64,000 bases of DNA from Micromonospora sediminicola (GTDB lineage: Bacteria > Actinomycetota > Actinomycetes > Mycobacteriales > Micromonosporaceae): positions 1,791,001 to 1,855,000 of the forward strand of contig NZ_FLRH01000004.1 of NCBI RefSeq assembly GCF_900089585.1, given 5' to 3'. Shown here in pieces: positions 40,553-48,124 of this stretch. The notes under the pieces are model-generated. The model ran no database searches. It was not told the origin of the DNA and saw only the letters and a list, made by a program, of their open reading frames with translations. Each line of letters begins with the position of its first letter. Position 1 is the stretch's first letter. A program made the translations under genes and the position numbers.

Positions 40553-40628
40553 TGGTGCCCCCGGCAGGATTCGAACCTGCGACACACGGTTTAGGAAACC
40601 GATGCTCTATCCCCTGAGCTACGAGGGC
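40553..40628 (-). tRNA. tRNA-Arg (anticodon CCT)
   Basis: The minus strand folds into a full cloverleaf: a 7-bp acceptor stem (GCCCTCG with CGGGGGC, one G-U pair), D arm GCTCAGGGGATAGAGC, anticodon loop TTCCTAA giving CCT (reads AGG, Arg), and T arm GCAGG-TTCGAAT-CCTGC. The 3' CCA is encoded (40553-40555). It is the left boundary of an island: its 5' half and upstream flank are repeated at 45034-45159. Confidence 0.95.
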
Positions 40629-40731
40629 GCGAGGGCCCAGTCTAGCGACCTTGGGGTTCACCTGGGGTGGCAGGGAGTGGCCCACGTTCACCCACGTTCC
40701 CCGGACCGCCGTTCGTCCAGCCCAGGACCAC
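40594..40731. repeat. Left direct repeat (tRNA 5' half plus flank), possible att site
   Basis: This 138-bp segment begins in the tRNA anticodon loop (GGAAACCGATGCTCTATCCC) and ends at CCCAGGACCAC, about 100 bp upstream of the tRNA. It matches 45034-45159 with a few substitutions and small gaps, including an extra ACCCACGTTC-type duplication here. Homology stops abruptly at both ends, marking the edges of the duplicated unit. Confidence 0.8.
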
Positions 40732-40946
40732 ACACGGAGTCTCGACCGTGTCGACGGTGGCCTCCTCAATCATCGCCTCCAGCACGGCGGTCCCCTTCGA
40801 GGCCTTCGGCGGAGGACAGCGGACCGGCGTCGGGGTGCTCGGAGTTCGATGCGCGAGGATGCGGTGGCCGAGTTCGTCGATCTTCGCCGGGAGGCGGAGC
40901 GGGCTACGGGCGGAGAACGCCCGGCTGGCGCGTCTGCTCATCAGTT
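40732..40946. other. Gene-poor island edge with coding remnants
   Basis: No intact gene is seen. On the plus strand, frame-shifted fragments such as AEFVDLRREAER and LRAENARLARLL resemble the coiled-coil start of transposase or TOTE-type proteins. On the minus strand an open frame of 99 codons (40642-40941) has no recognisable domain and runs through the tRNA flank repeat, so it is not called. Confidence 0.35.
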
Positions 40947-41077
40947 CAGACGTTCCGTCGTGAGGACGGCGTCAGGCACTTGCTCAGGCTGATGTCGTCG
41001 ACGTAGGTGCCGTCGATCAGGAACTCGCCGGCGTGTCGGCCTTCGACGGCATAACCGTGCTGTTCGTAGAGCCTGGC
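40947..41077 (-). pseudogene. C-terminal fragment of a GNAT acetyltransferase
   Basis: The minus frame reads ARLYEQHGYAVEGRHAGEF followed by LIDGTYVDDISLSKCL and ends at 40947. This is the closing strand-helix unit of a GNAT N-acetyltransferase (compare YEKHGFxVEGRxxxxF). The catalytic core is missing. It is joined, one frame off, to the 3'-truncated gene at 41078-41333, so a deletion has fused two genes. Confidence 0.65.
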
Positions 41078-41333
41078 GCATCGCCTCGGTCAGGGCGGGC
41101 AACACGCGATCGGCGATCTGGGCCACCGAGCCGCCACTCAGGTCCATGCCCGTGGATTTCTCCGCGAGCACATGCCCGACCAGGCCGGTTGCTGAGGCGA
41201 GGGCGATGGACCCATCGGTGGCGATCCTGTGGGGTGAGCCGCCGGCGGCTCCGGCGGCCGACAGCAGCGTGACCGCGCCGTATGCGGCCGTGCGAAGCGT
41301 GAGCTTGTCCTGGGTGGAAAGGTTGACGGACAC
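41078..41333 (-). pseudogene. 5' part of a conserved actinobacterial hypothetical gene, 3'-truncated
   Basis: GTG at 41333 with AAGGAG 9 nt upstream begins SVNLSTQDKLTLRTAAYGAV and continues through IATDGSIALASATGLVGHVL to VLPALTEAMRQAL. I recognise this as a conserved hypothetical family that normally continues for about 60 more residues. From there the sequence matches the GNAT fragment in another frame, and the open frame ends in a basic nonsense tail at 40941. Confidence 0.55.
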
Positions 41334-41526
41334 GGTGGTGAGCTCCTTGATGTTGACGTGGGCAGGTGGCGACCGCCGGGTGGCGGCCCGGGATCACCGG
41401 GCGGGTCTCGGCTCCCGACCGGGGCGACCCACGACCGGAGGCGGACAGGATTTTTCACGACAAACCTCTCTTCATCGGGCACGGTTCGGCCCGGACGTAC
41501 CGGTGGATCGGAGTCAGGGCCGCCGG

Positions 41527-42330
41527 TTACGGCAGGGTGAGTTCGTAACGGATACGCCGCCCGAGAGGGCGGAAGCCCAGGTGTCGACGCAGGGCGACCA
41601 GGTCGGAGTCCCCGTCGGCGGTGCGGGTCTCGATCTCCTCGACGTGTGGATGGACCTCGCGCAGTCGGGTGAGCAGAGCGGCGTTGACCCACAGCCCCAG
41701 GCGTCGTCCGCGATGACCGACGAGCACAGCAGGGCCGTACTGGCGGGCGCGACGCCGCGGCAGTGCACCTGTCGTCGCCAGGACATAGGCGACCACCCCG
41801 CCGTCCGCCTCGGCGGCGCTCACCACCGCGGCACCGGGACGGCTCGGATGCCGGAGCAGTTGCTCGACGCTGGTCGCGCCGCACGGATCCCCGGTCCAGT
41901 GACGCAGTCGGTATCCGGGGTGCTCGACATCGACCAACTCACCCAGCCATGCATGGTGGACATCGCAGTAGGTGAGCAGTTCATGGCTCCCGGATCCGAT
42001 GCGCCGGAATCCGTGCCGCTCACAGAATGACCGCGCGGCGGAACCCGGGCTGGTCTCCACGATCAACCGCCGGCCCACCGCGTGTGCGCCGACGGCGGCC
42101 AGCAGCCGCGATCCGATCCCTCGACGACGCCACTGCGGCTGCACGTACAGGTTCAGCTCGAGGGTGTCCGGCTCCAGGGCGGTCGGTGCCTCAGGCAGCT
42201 CGTACCCGAACGGCATGACCGGACGCAGGCCGGCGACCCCGGCCACCACACCGGGCGAGGTCACAGCGTGCCAGCGTGGGGTGCCGAGATGATCCGGCAC
42301 GGCCACTATGTCGATCACGCTTTCGCTCAT
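41527..42330 (-). CDS. Tandem GNAT N-acetyltransferase
   Basis: A 267-residue protein with two GNAT units, a mycothiol-synthase-like layout. Unit 1 holds the acetyl-CoA loop LNLYVQPQWRRRGIGSRLLA (Q/RxxGxG type) near 60-79 and SFCERHGFRRIG. Unit 2 has AYVLATTGALPRRRARQYGPAVLVGHRGRRLGLW split around 180-213, where the loop is degenerate, and LVALRRHLGFRPLG. So the first unit is probably catalytic and the second structural. Substrate unknown. It lies inside the tRNA-bounded island, divergent from the LysR gene. Confidence 0.82.
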   Translation of the reverse strand: MSESVIDIVAVPDHLGTPRWHAVTSPGVVAGVAGLRPVMPFGYELPEAPTALEPDTLELNLYVQPQWRRRGIGSRLLAAVGAHAVGRRLIVETSPGSAARSFCERHGFRRIGSGSHELLTYCDVHHAWLGELVDVEHPGYRLRHWTGDPCGATSVEQLLRHPSRPGAAVVSAAEADGGVVAYVLATTGALPRRRARQYGPAVLVGHRGRRLGLWVNAALLTRLREVHPHVEEIETRTADGDSDLVALRRHLGFRPLGRRIRYELTLP

Positions 42331-42519
42331 GCGTCCACCATCGCCCGGCCGCCCTGGCCGATCAACGCAGAAGATCGCATCGCCGCATTAGCCAGCGGTG
42401 ATCGATCGCCGACGGGCCCGCGACGGCCGGTGGTCCGCGCCACGCTCGCGCCGCCCGCTCTCGTCGCGGCCGTAGACTGCCCAGTCCCAGGCCACGACGA
42501 TCGGAGACAGGGCCGTCCG

Positions 42520-43407
42520 GTGGAGCTGCGCGATATCGAGATCTTCCTGACACTGACCGAAGAGCTTCACTTCGGTCGTACGGCCGAGCGTCTGCACGTG
42601 TCCCAGTCGCGGGTCAGTCAGTCGATCAAACAGCAGGAACGCCGGATCGGCGGGGGCCTCTTCGAGCGTACGAGCCGTGCTGTTCGGCTCACCCCTCTGG
42701 GCGAGCGGCTGCGCGACCGTCTCCGCGCCGGCTACAGCGAGATCATCTCCGGCATCGAGGAGGCCACCGCCACCGCCCGCGGCCAGGCCGGCACGCTGAC
42801 CATCGGCACGATGGCCACCCACTACCAGTCGGTCGAAGCCATCCTCGACCTGTTCCGGCAGCGGCACCCGCAGTGCGAGCTGCGCCTGCGCGAGATCCTG
42901 CCGACCGACCCGCTCGGGCCGCTGCGGGCCGGTTCGGTCGACATCGGGATTCTCTGGCTGCCCATCCGTGAGCCCGACCTCACGGTCGGGCCGGTCCTAC
43001 ACCGGGAGGAGTTGGTGCTCGCGGTGGCTGCCGGTCATCCGTTGGCTGGCCGGGGCAGCGTCCAGCTGGAGGATCTCGGCGATCATCCGGTGGTCTACCC
43101 CGAGGGACCCATTCCGGACTACGTGTGGGAGGCGCACACCCCGTCCACCACCCCGGCGGGACGACCCATCCGGCGCGGACTGGGCATCGTCACCCTCGAG
43201 GAGGCCTTCCGGGCGATCGCCCGTGGTGACGTCGTGTCTCCGATCGGGTCGGACGTGGCATCCACCCGACAGCGAGGCGACATCACCTTCCTGCCCATCA
43301 CTGACGGACCGGTGTTGCACTACGCGCCGGTGTGGCGCGGCGACGGCGAGAACGCCCTTGTACGCGCCTTCGTCCGGGCCGCCACGGAGGCACAGCGAAC
43401 GACATAG
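42520..43407 (+). CDS. LysR-family transcriptional regulator
   Basis: A 295-residue LysR protein. The N-terminal winged HTH is ELRDIEIFLTLTEELHFGR, TAERLHVSQSRVSQSIKQQE, FERTSRAVRLTPLGERL (residues 2-65). A linker helix and a periplasmic-binding-like effector domain follow (GTLTIGTMATHYQSVEAILDLF onward). The GTG at 42520 gives the usual N-terminus; the open frame upstream is not LysR-like. It is divergent from the GNAT gene, which it may regulate, as is common for LysR genes. Effector unknown. Confidence 0.88.
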   Translation: MELRDIEIFLTLTEELHFGRTAERLHVSQSRVSQSIKQQERRIGGGLFERTSRAVRLTPLGERLRDRLRAGYSEIISGIEEATATARGQAGTLTIGTMATHYQSVEAILDLFRQRHPQCELRLREILPTDPLGPLRAGSVDIGILWLPIREPDLTVGPVLHREELVLAVAAGHPLAGRGSVQLEDLGDHPVVYPEGPIPDYVWEAHTPSTTPAGRPIRRGLGIVTLEEAFRAIARGDVVSPIGSDVASTRQRGDITFLPITDGPVLHYAPVWRGDGENALVRAFVRAATEAQRTT

Positions 43408-43495
43408 CCGGCCCGGCGCCGCCCTTTCCACCGCCAGGTCGTGACTGCGGCTCCACGCCGAGCGCCGGACAATCTCGTGCCGACGTCCGAAGACC

Positions 43496-43585
43496 CGCAA
43501 ATCGAACATCAAAGCGCTGCAAACGGAACGCCAAGGCCCGCGCAAATCGAAAGCCCGTGCTCCCGCAGATCGAAAATTCGGCCGC
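43496..43585 (+). repeat. Four-unit 22-23 bp direct repeat array upstream of the DUF4143 ATPase
   Basis: Units start at 43496, 43518, 43541 and 43564 with the cores CGCAAATCGAA, TGCAAACGGAA, CGCAAATCGAA and CGCAGATCGAA. The spacing is 22, 23 and 23 bp. The last unit ends directly at the TACGAT -10 box of the ATPase gene. The even spacing suggests a protein-binding iteron or operator array. There are no spacer or leader features of a CRISPR. Confidence 0.7.
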
Positions 43586-43591
43586 TACGAT
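43586..43591 (+). promoter_or_regulatory. Leaderless -10 box (TACGAT) of the DUF4143 ATPase gene
   Basis: TACGAT is followed by GGAGCC and the GTG start at 43598. It abuts the last unit of the repeat array, so proteins bound there would cover the promoter. Confidence 0.55.
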
Positions 43592-43597
43592 GGAGCC

Positions 43598-44860
43598 GTG
43601 CCCACACCGCATCTGATCCCCCGCCGCGCCGCCGCGCAGGTCAATGCCGCTCTGGCGGACACCCGCGTTGTCTTGATCAGCGGAGCACGCCAAGCAGGCA
43701 AGAGCACCCTGGTTCGCCTCGTCGCCGGCGATCGTCTCGCCGAGCGCCGCGATCTTGATCGGGCTCAGGACCGGGCGGCGGCGATCGCCGACCCGGTCGG
43801 GTTCGTGGACTCCTCCGAACTCCTGGTCATCGACGAGATCCAGCGCGCTCCGGAACTACTGCTGGCCATCAAGGCAGCAGTCGACGAAGACCCTCGTCCG
43901 GGCCGGTATCTGCTCACCGGCTCGTCACGGTTGTTCGGCATGGTTGCCGCCCCGGACGCGTTGCCCGGCCGGATGGAGACCGTGGAACTCTGGCCGTTCT
44001 CCCAAGGAGAACTCGACGCCGAGCCGGACGGATTCATCGACGCAGTCTTCACGCTCGGTCCGGACCTGCGACACGAGTCGGAGGTGACCCGCGCCGACTA
44101 TGCGGCCAGGATAGTGCGCGGCGGGCTACCCGAGGCCACCACCCGTACCGACCCACGCCGCCGCCAACGGTTCCTCGACGCCTACGTCCAGGCGCTCATC
44201 GACCGCGATGTCCGGCAGCTGTCCGACATCCAGCACAAGGGCGAGCTACGCAAACTGGTACGCCTGCTTGCGGCCAGGTCCGCGACCATCATCGCCGCCA
44301 ACTCCCTCGAATCCGCCCTCGGGCTCAGTCGACCGACGATCGGCCGCTACCTCCAGGCCCTGGAAGAGATCTTCCTGATCAAGCGGATCCCGGGCTGGTC
44401 CCGCAATCTGGGCACCCGGGCCACCGCCGCGTCGAAACTGGTCTTCGTCGACTCGGGCATTGCCGCCAACGAGATCGCGACCGACGCCCGGGCACTGCTC
44501 CGGCCGGGCGCACCGTTCGGCCCACTCCTCGAGTCATTCGTCCTGTCCGAACTCTCCCGCCAGCTCACCTGGTCCGAGCAGCCCGTCGACCTCTCTCACT
44601 ACCGCGACCAGAGCAGGTACGAAGTCGACGCGGTGCTCGAGAACAGATCCGGCCAGGTGGTCGGGATCGAGGTGAAGGCGGCCACGACCGTCGGACCCGA
44701 CGACTTCCGCGGGCTACGCCGACTCGCCGACCGCCTCGGCGAGGACTTCATCGCCGGCATCGTCCTCTACACCGGAACCTCAACGCTGCCGTTCGGCGAC
44801 AGGCTCCGCGCCATGCCGGTCAGCGCCCTGTGGCAGGTTCCCGCCTCGACAACAGACTGA
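43598..44860 (+). CDS. AAA-type ATPase with DUF4143 C-terminal domain
   Basis: A 420-residue protein. Walker A GARQAGKST is near 30-38, Walker B is ELLVIDEIQRAPELLLAIK and sensor 1 is RYLLTGSSRLFG. The mid region YVQALIDRDVRQLSDIQHKGE, a winged-helix-like part (LGLSRPTIGRYLQALEEIFL) and a C-terminal nuclease-like fold (RYEVDAVLENRSGQVVGIEVKAA) define DUF4143. The D-x17-ExK pattern (EVDAVLE...GIEVKAA) resembles a PD-(D/E)XK core. These proteins are frequent in mobile and accessory DNA; their role is unsettled (possible toxin-antitoxin or defence ATPases). It lies in the tRNA-bounded island. Confidence 0.85.
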   Translation: MPTPHLIPRRAAAQVNAALADTRVVLISGARQAGKSTLVRLVAGDRLAERRDLDRAQDRAAAIADPVGFVDSSELLVIDEIQRAPELLLAIKAAVDEDPRPGRYLLTGSSRLFGMVAAPDALPGRMETVELWPFSQGELDAEPDGFIDAVFTLGPDLRHESEVTRADYAARIVRGGLPEATTRTDPRRRQRFLDAYVQALIDRDVRQLSDIQHKGELRKLVRLLAARSATIIAANSLESALGLSRPTIGRYLQALEEIFLIKRIPGWSRNLGTRATAASKLVFVDSGIAANEIATDARALLRPGAPFGPLLESFVLSELSRQLTWSEQPVDLSHYRDQSRYEVDAVLENRSGQVVGIEVKAATTVGPDDFRGLRRLADRLGEDFIAGIVLYTGTSTLPFGDRLRAMPVSALWQVPASTTD

Positions 44861-45033
44861 GCCCGCTCACAAGTCGCTCCTCAGCCCCTCAGGGCTACCG
44901 AAGACCGAGAGGCGTGGCCTGCTGATCTTCGGCAAGCGATCGCAGCGAGCCCGCGAAGCGACCGGCACGCAACAGGGGACGATAGGAAAGCCGCAGGTCA
45001 TCGGCCTGCGAGCACCGGCGGAGCGTCGTCTTG
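44861..45033. other. Gene-free gap before the right repeat
   Basis: From the ATPase stop to the right tRNA-like repeat no gene, hairpin or promoter is convincing. The whole gap to the TetR gene (44861-45428) holds only the repeat and the transposase remnant described separately. Confidence 0.4.
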
Positions 45034-45159
45034 GGAAACCGATGCTCTATCCCCTGAGCCACGAGGGCGCGAGGGCGCAGTCTAGCGACCTGGGGTTCAC
45101 CTGGGGTGGCGGGAGTGGCCCACGTTCCCCCGACCCCCGTTCGCCCAGCCCAGGACCAC
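45034..45159. repeat. Right direct repeat (tRNA-Arg 5' half plus flank), possible att scar
   Basis: This 126-bp segment matches 40594-40731. It includes the tRNA-Arg 5' half with one change in the position 8-9 region (GAGCCACG versus GAGCTACG), but no anticodon arm 3' side, T arm or acceptor 3' strand follow, so it is not a functional tRNA. It lies 4,440 bp from the left copy and ends exactly where a transposase remnant begins. Confidence 0.8.
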
Positions 45160-45296
45160 CTCACGCCGTAGGAACGCGCCGCCCTCACCAGCCGCGACGG
45201 CCTGCTCATATGTGGCCAGCAGCTCCAGCTCCTGCCCCGGCGTGAACGACCGGCGTACCCGCGGCCCGCCAGAACGCGGACCTTCTTGCGGCTCAT
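45160..45296 (-). pseudogene. N-terminal transposase fragment (IS3-type OrfA-like)
   Basis: From an ATG at 45296, with one frameshift, the minus strand reads RVRRSFTPGQELELLATYEQ and AVAAGEGGAFLRRE. This resembles the helix-turn-helix start of IS3-family OrfA-like transposases (xFTxEQKxxIL...GEGGALLRREGLYSS). It is cut exactly at the end of the right repeat; the catalytic part is absent. Confidence 0.6.
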
Positions 45297-45428
45297 GACC
45301 CCGTCCTGGGCCGTCGCGACGTCAACAGCAGTATTCAACGCTTCTCGATCCTGAACTGTCCGAGGGACTTGCTACGAGCCGCTGACCTCAACTCATCCTG
45401 ACGGACAGGGACAGCGCGGCTTACTCGC

Positions 45429-46037
45429 TCATGCGGTCGGGGCGCTGAGGACGCAGTCAACGGCCGTATAGAGAGTTTCGGTTTCGGACTTCAGGATCGA
45501 GTCCTCGGTGGGCAGGGCTCGTGCGATGGAGAGCCCATTGAGGACGGTGAGCAGGAATCGCACTCGGCGTGCGTGGTCCTCCCTGGGAAGCGCGCCTTCG
45601 TCAGCGAGAACCGTCAGCCAGTACTCGATACGGCGCCACCCGCCTCGCTCCAGGGCGAGATACGCCGCGCGCACCTCCTCGCTCGGCTCGGGTGCGATGA
45701 ACATCTGGTACGCCTTGCCCCACGCCTCACGTGCTTGCTCCCCGACGCCGGCGGGGGCGAGCACTTGCCGGAGACAGTTGACCAGTCGATCCCGGACGGG
45801 CAGCGATCGGTCGTGGATCGGGTCATCAGGGAACATGTGGTCGTAGATTCTGGCGAGCACGGCGTCCTGCAGCGCGCGCTGGGTCGGAAAGTGGAACCTG
45901 AGCGAGCCCGTGCTCACCCCGGCCCGTGCCGCGACCGCACGCACGCTCAACCGTGCGGTCACATCCTCTGCGAGCATCGCCGCCGCGGCCGCGAGGATCC
46001 GTTCCCGCGAGCCGGTGCTCCCGTCGTCCCGTGTCAT
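45429..46037 (-). CDS. TetR-family regulator (operator CTAG-type)
   Basis: A 202-residue TetR protein. HTH: ILAAAAAMLAEDVTARLSVRAV, AARAGVSTGSLRFHFPTQRAL (residues 15-57). The C-terminal ligand domain includes DRLVNCLRQVLAPAGVGEQAREAW, typical of the TetR_C group that controls membrane or resistance genes. ATG at 46037 has GGAGG close upstream. Two near-identical palindromes lie between it and the divergent membrane genes, so autoregulation and control of 46136-47785 are expected. Confidence 0.88.
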   Translation of the reverse strand: MTRDDGSTGSRERILAAAAAMLAEDVTARLSVRAVAARAGVSTGSLRFHFPTQRALQDAVLARIYDHMFPDDPIHDRSLPVRDRLVNCLRQVLAPAGVGEQAREAWGKAYQMFIAPEPSEEVRAAYLALERGGWRRIEYWLTVLADEGALPREDHARRVRFLLTVLNGLSIARALPTEDSILKSETETLYTAVDCVLSAPTA

Positions 46038-46060
46038 CCGCCACCTCCTGTCACATCGTA

Positions 46061-46077
46061 CTAGCACGCCGTGCTAG
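46061..46077. promoter_or_regulatory. TetR operator 1
   Basis: CTAGCACGCCGTGCTAG is a 17-bp palindrome with perfect 8-bp arms. It lies 24 bp upstream of the TetR ATG. A second copy is 25 bp away (centre to centre). Confidence 0.75.
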
Positions 46078-46085
46078 CGTTGCCA

Positions 46086-46102
46086 CTAGTACAGCGTGTT
46101 AG
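46086..46102. promoter_or_regulatory. TetR operator 2
   Basis: CTAGTACAGCGTGTTAG matches operator 1 at most positions and is a less perfect palindrome. It lies 34 bp upstream of the GTG of the divergent gene at 46136, so the two sites flank or cover both promoters. Confidence 0.65.
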
Positions 46103-46135
46103 TGAGAAGCGGCGGTCGACGGCGAGCGAGGGAAC

Positions 46136-46786
46136 GTGATCGAGGACTGGCGACAACGGCGGGCAGCCAAGCGCATCAAGAGCGGAGACGGGCGGGCATT
46201 GAAACGCCTCCGCTGGTGGCAGCTACCCTTCCGCGCACTGTTCCACCTTCCACTGGCCGACGGGGATGGCCGGCAGACGGTGTACGCCGTCGACATCCCA
46301 CGCCGGACCGACCCGGAAGGCGGCAAGGCGAGAGCGCACCTGTATCTCGACGGCAGACACCACGCCGAGTCCAAGCTCCCGGCAGTCTTCCCCGTCGAGG
46401 GCGGCATCATCGAAGTGGCGATCAGTGCATTCGGGCTCAAGCGCTGCCACTACGTCACCACCGCCGGCGCGGAGCACCCGCTCATTCCGGATCCGAAGTC
46501 CGCCGAAGGACGCCGCGCCCGCGTCGAACACGAACACCCGACGCTGAGCCGCTCGATCAGCTTTCTCTCCGTGCTGATGCTCCTCATCGGCGTGGGCCTG
46601 AACCTGCTGCAACTCGCCGAACCGATGTCGCGGATCCCCCCGATCGCCGAGAACATCGGAACTTTCGACTCGCCCATTCACCTGCCGATCTGGCTCAACC
46701 TCGCCCTCGCCGTCGGGGCCGCACTGGGGAGCACCGAGCGGGCACTCCGCCTGCGTCACAGCGTGCTCGACCACGCCGGGAAGTGA
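46136..46786 (+). CDS. Hypothetical membrane protein in a TetR-controlled operon
   Basis: A 216-residue protein. The N-terminal 130 residues are soluble and basic to beta-rich (WWQLPFRALFHLPLADGDGRQTVYAVDIPRR). Two hydrophobic helices lie at about 142-160 (SFLSVLMLLIGVGLNLLQL) and 186-203 (LPIWLNLALAVGAALGS). No domain is recognised. GTG at 46136 has GAGGGA upstream. It begins the operon that continues with the CPBP protease 21 bp later; the TetR sites lie just upstream. Confidence 0.7.
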   Translation: MIEDWRQRRAAKRIKSGDGRALKRLRWWQLPFRALFHLPLADGDGRQTVYAVDIPRRTDPEGGKARAHLYLDGRHHAESKLPAVFPVEGGIIEVAISAFGLKRCHYVTTAGAEHPLIPDPKSAEGRRARVEHEHPTLSRSISFLSVLMLLIGVGLNLLQLAEPMSRIPPIAENIGTFDSPIHLPIWLNLALAVGAALGSTERALRLRHSVLDHAGK

Positions 46787-46807
46787 CCCCATCCACTGGA
46801 GGAAGCC

Positions 46808-47785
46808 ATGACCACCACGAACAAGCCGACCTCACCACCCATTCCGGCCGAGCCGGGCAACGGGCCGTCAGTCCCCACCGGAGTGGAATACCACCGGGTA
46901 CTCGCCGGCGAAGAACGCCGCATCGGTCGCGGCGTTCTCGCGATCCTCCTCCTGCTGGCAGGGCTCGTCGTCTTCCCGACGGTCATCGGCAGAGCGGCTG
47001 CGCTCATCGACGTACGGATGGGGAACACCCCGCCGATCCTGGGTGGCACCGACTACACGCCGCTCTACCATGCCAGTTCGATGTTCGCCCTCGGCCTGCT
47101 CATTCCGTGGAGCATGCTCATCCAGCGGTGGCTCTACGGCGTGCCCGGTGCGTCCCTGCACTCCGTGACGTCGCGGTTCCGCTTCGACCTGCTCGGCAAG
47201 TCGCTGCTCATCTTCGGTCCCGCCTGGCTGGTGGTCAACGCCCTCGGAGCCCTCACGCCCGTCGAGGAGGTCCCCTGGTCGCAGACCGACCTCGTCGCCA
47301 TCTTCCTCGCCACGACCCTCCTCACCCCGCTCCAGTCGGCGGGCGAGGAGTACGGCGTGCGTGGTTTGATCTTCCGCGTGATCGGAAGCTGGACCCGTAG
47401 CCCACGGGCGGGGCTGATCGCCGGGGTGCTGCTCTCGAGCGTACTGTTCACGGCCGCACACGGCGCGACGGATCCGTACATCATCGTCTGGTATTTCACG
47501 CTCTGGACCGGTCTGGCCATCATCACCTGGCGCACCGGCGGGCTTGAGATAGCGGTCATGCTGCACGCCGTACTCAACACGTTCAGCCTCATCCTGGCCG
47601 TGTCCCTGCGGGTGGACCTCGGTAGCGCACTGCAGGACCGCTCAGCCGGAGTCGGCACGCCGTACCAGCTCGTCCCCACCTTTGCGGTCGTCGTCATCAC
47701 CGCAACCATGTGGTGGCATACCCGAAAGACAGGACCAGCACTTACCGCGGGCCGCAGTACGTCGCCACGCCACACACGGTCGTGA
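46808..47785 (+). CDS. CPBP-family intramembrane metalloprotease
   Basis: A 325-residue polytopic protein of about eight helices. The CPBP/Abi motifs are present: motif 1 AGEEYGVRGLIFR (EExxxR), motif 2 SSVLFTAAHG (FxxxH) and motif 3 MLHAVLNTF (HxxxN). The family includes CAAX prenyl proteases and bacteriocin self-immunity proteins; here a role in envelope protein processing or in resistance to an antimicrobial peptide is possible. GGAGGA precedes the ATG. Co-transcribed with the 46136 gene under the divergent TetR regulator. Confidence 0.88.
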   Translation: MTTTNKPTSPPIPAEPGNGPSVPTGVEYHRVLAGEERRIGRGVLAILLLLAGLVVFPTVIGRAAALIDVRMGNTPPILGGTDYTPLYHASSMFALGLLIPWSMLIQRWLYGVPGASLHSVTSRFRFDLLGKSLLIFGPAWLVVNALGALTPVEEVPWSQTDLVAIFLATTLLTPLQSAGEEYGVRGLIFRVIGSWTRSPRAGLIAGVLLSSVLFTAAHGATDPYIIVWYFTLWTGLAIITWRTGGLEIAVMLHAVLNTFSLILAVSLRVDLGSALQDRSAGVGTPYQLVPTFAVVVITATMWWHTRKTGPALTAGRSTSPRHTRS

Positions 47786-47791
47786 CGGGGC

Positions 47792-47821
47792 AGCGGCGGC
47801 CCCGGACCTGGGGCCGCCGCT
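47792..47821 (+). terminator. Terminator after the CPBP gene
   Basis: AGCGGCGGCCCC at 47792-47803 and GGGGCCGCCGCT at 47810-47821 form a perfect 12-bp stem with a 6-nt loop, 7 bp past the stop codon. Confidence 0.7.
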
Positions 47822-48124
47822 CGTCCGCCGTCGCCGGTCAGCAGTCGACGACTGCATCGACCAGGTTCTGCGGTCGCGTGCGTTCAACCGGATCGGTGAC
47901 GCTCGTTTGCCTGTCGCCGATCGCCCGGGCCCACTCGAGCCTCTGGCCTGCGCCCGTCATGCCCTTGTGCTCCGCGACGAGGCCCTGCGCGTCGCCCCAC
48001 CGGCCTCTGCTGATCGCGTCCGACGCATCGAGGCCGACCTGGCCGGCGAAGGCCGCTGCGACCTGAATTGACGGCCGACGAGGACGGGCATCGCTAGGGG
48101 ATGACGCAGCGGCGCCCGTCCGGG
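47822..48124. other. Intergenic stretch, possible gene remnant
   Basis: About 300 bp without a supported gene. A minus-strand open frame (to 47838) reads GQVGLDASDAISRGRWGDAQ and GQRLEWARAIGDRQTSVTDP, which looks protein-like, but it has no good start signal and no recognised family. It may be the end of a decayed gene. Confidence 0.3.

Noticed and set aside
40642..40941. A 99-residue minus-strand gene
   Set aside because: It runs through the duplicated tRNA flank, has no recognisable domain and no clear ribosome-binding site.
43496..43585. CRISPR array
   Set aside because: Repeat cores are about 11 bp with 11-12 bp between them, only four units, no cas genes; it fits an operator or iteron array better.
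45034..45082. Second tRNA-Arg gene
   Set aside because: Only the 5' half is present; the T arm and acceptor 3' strand are missing.
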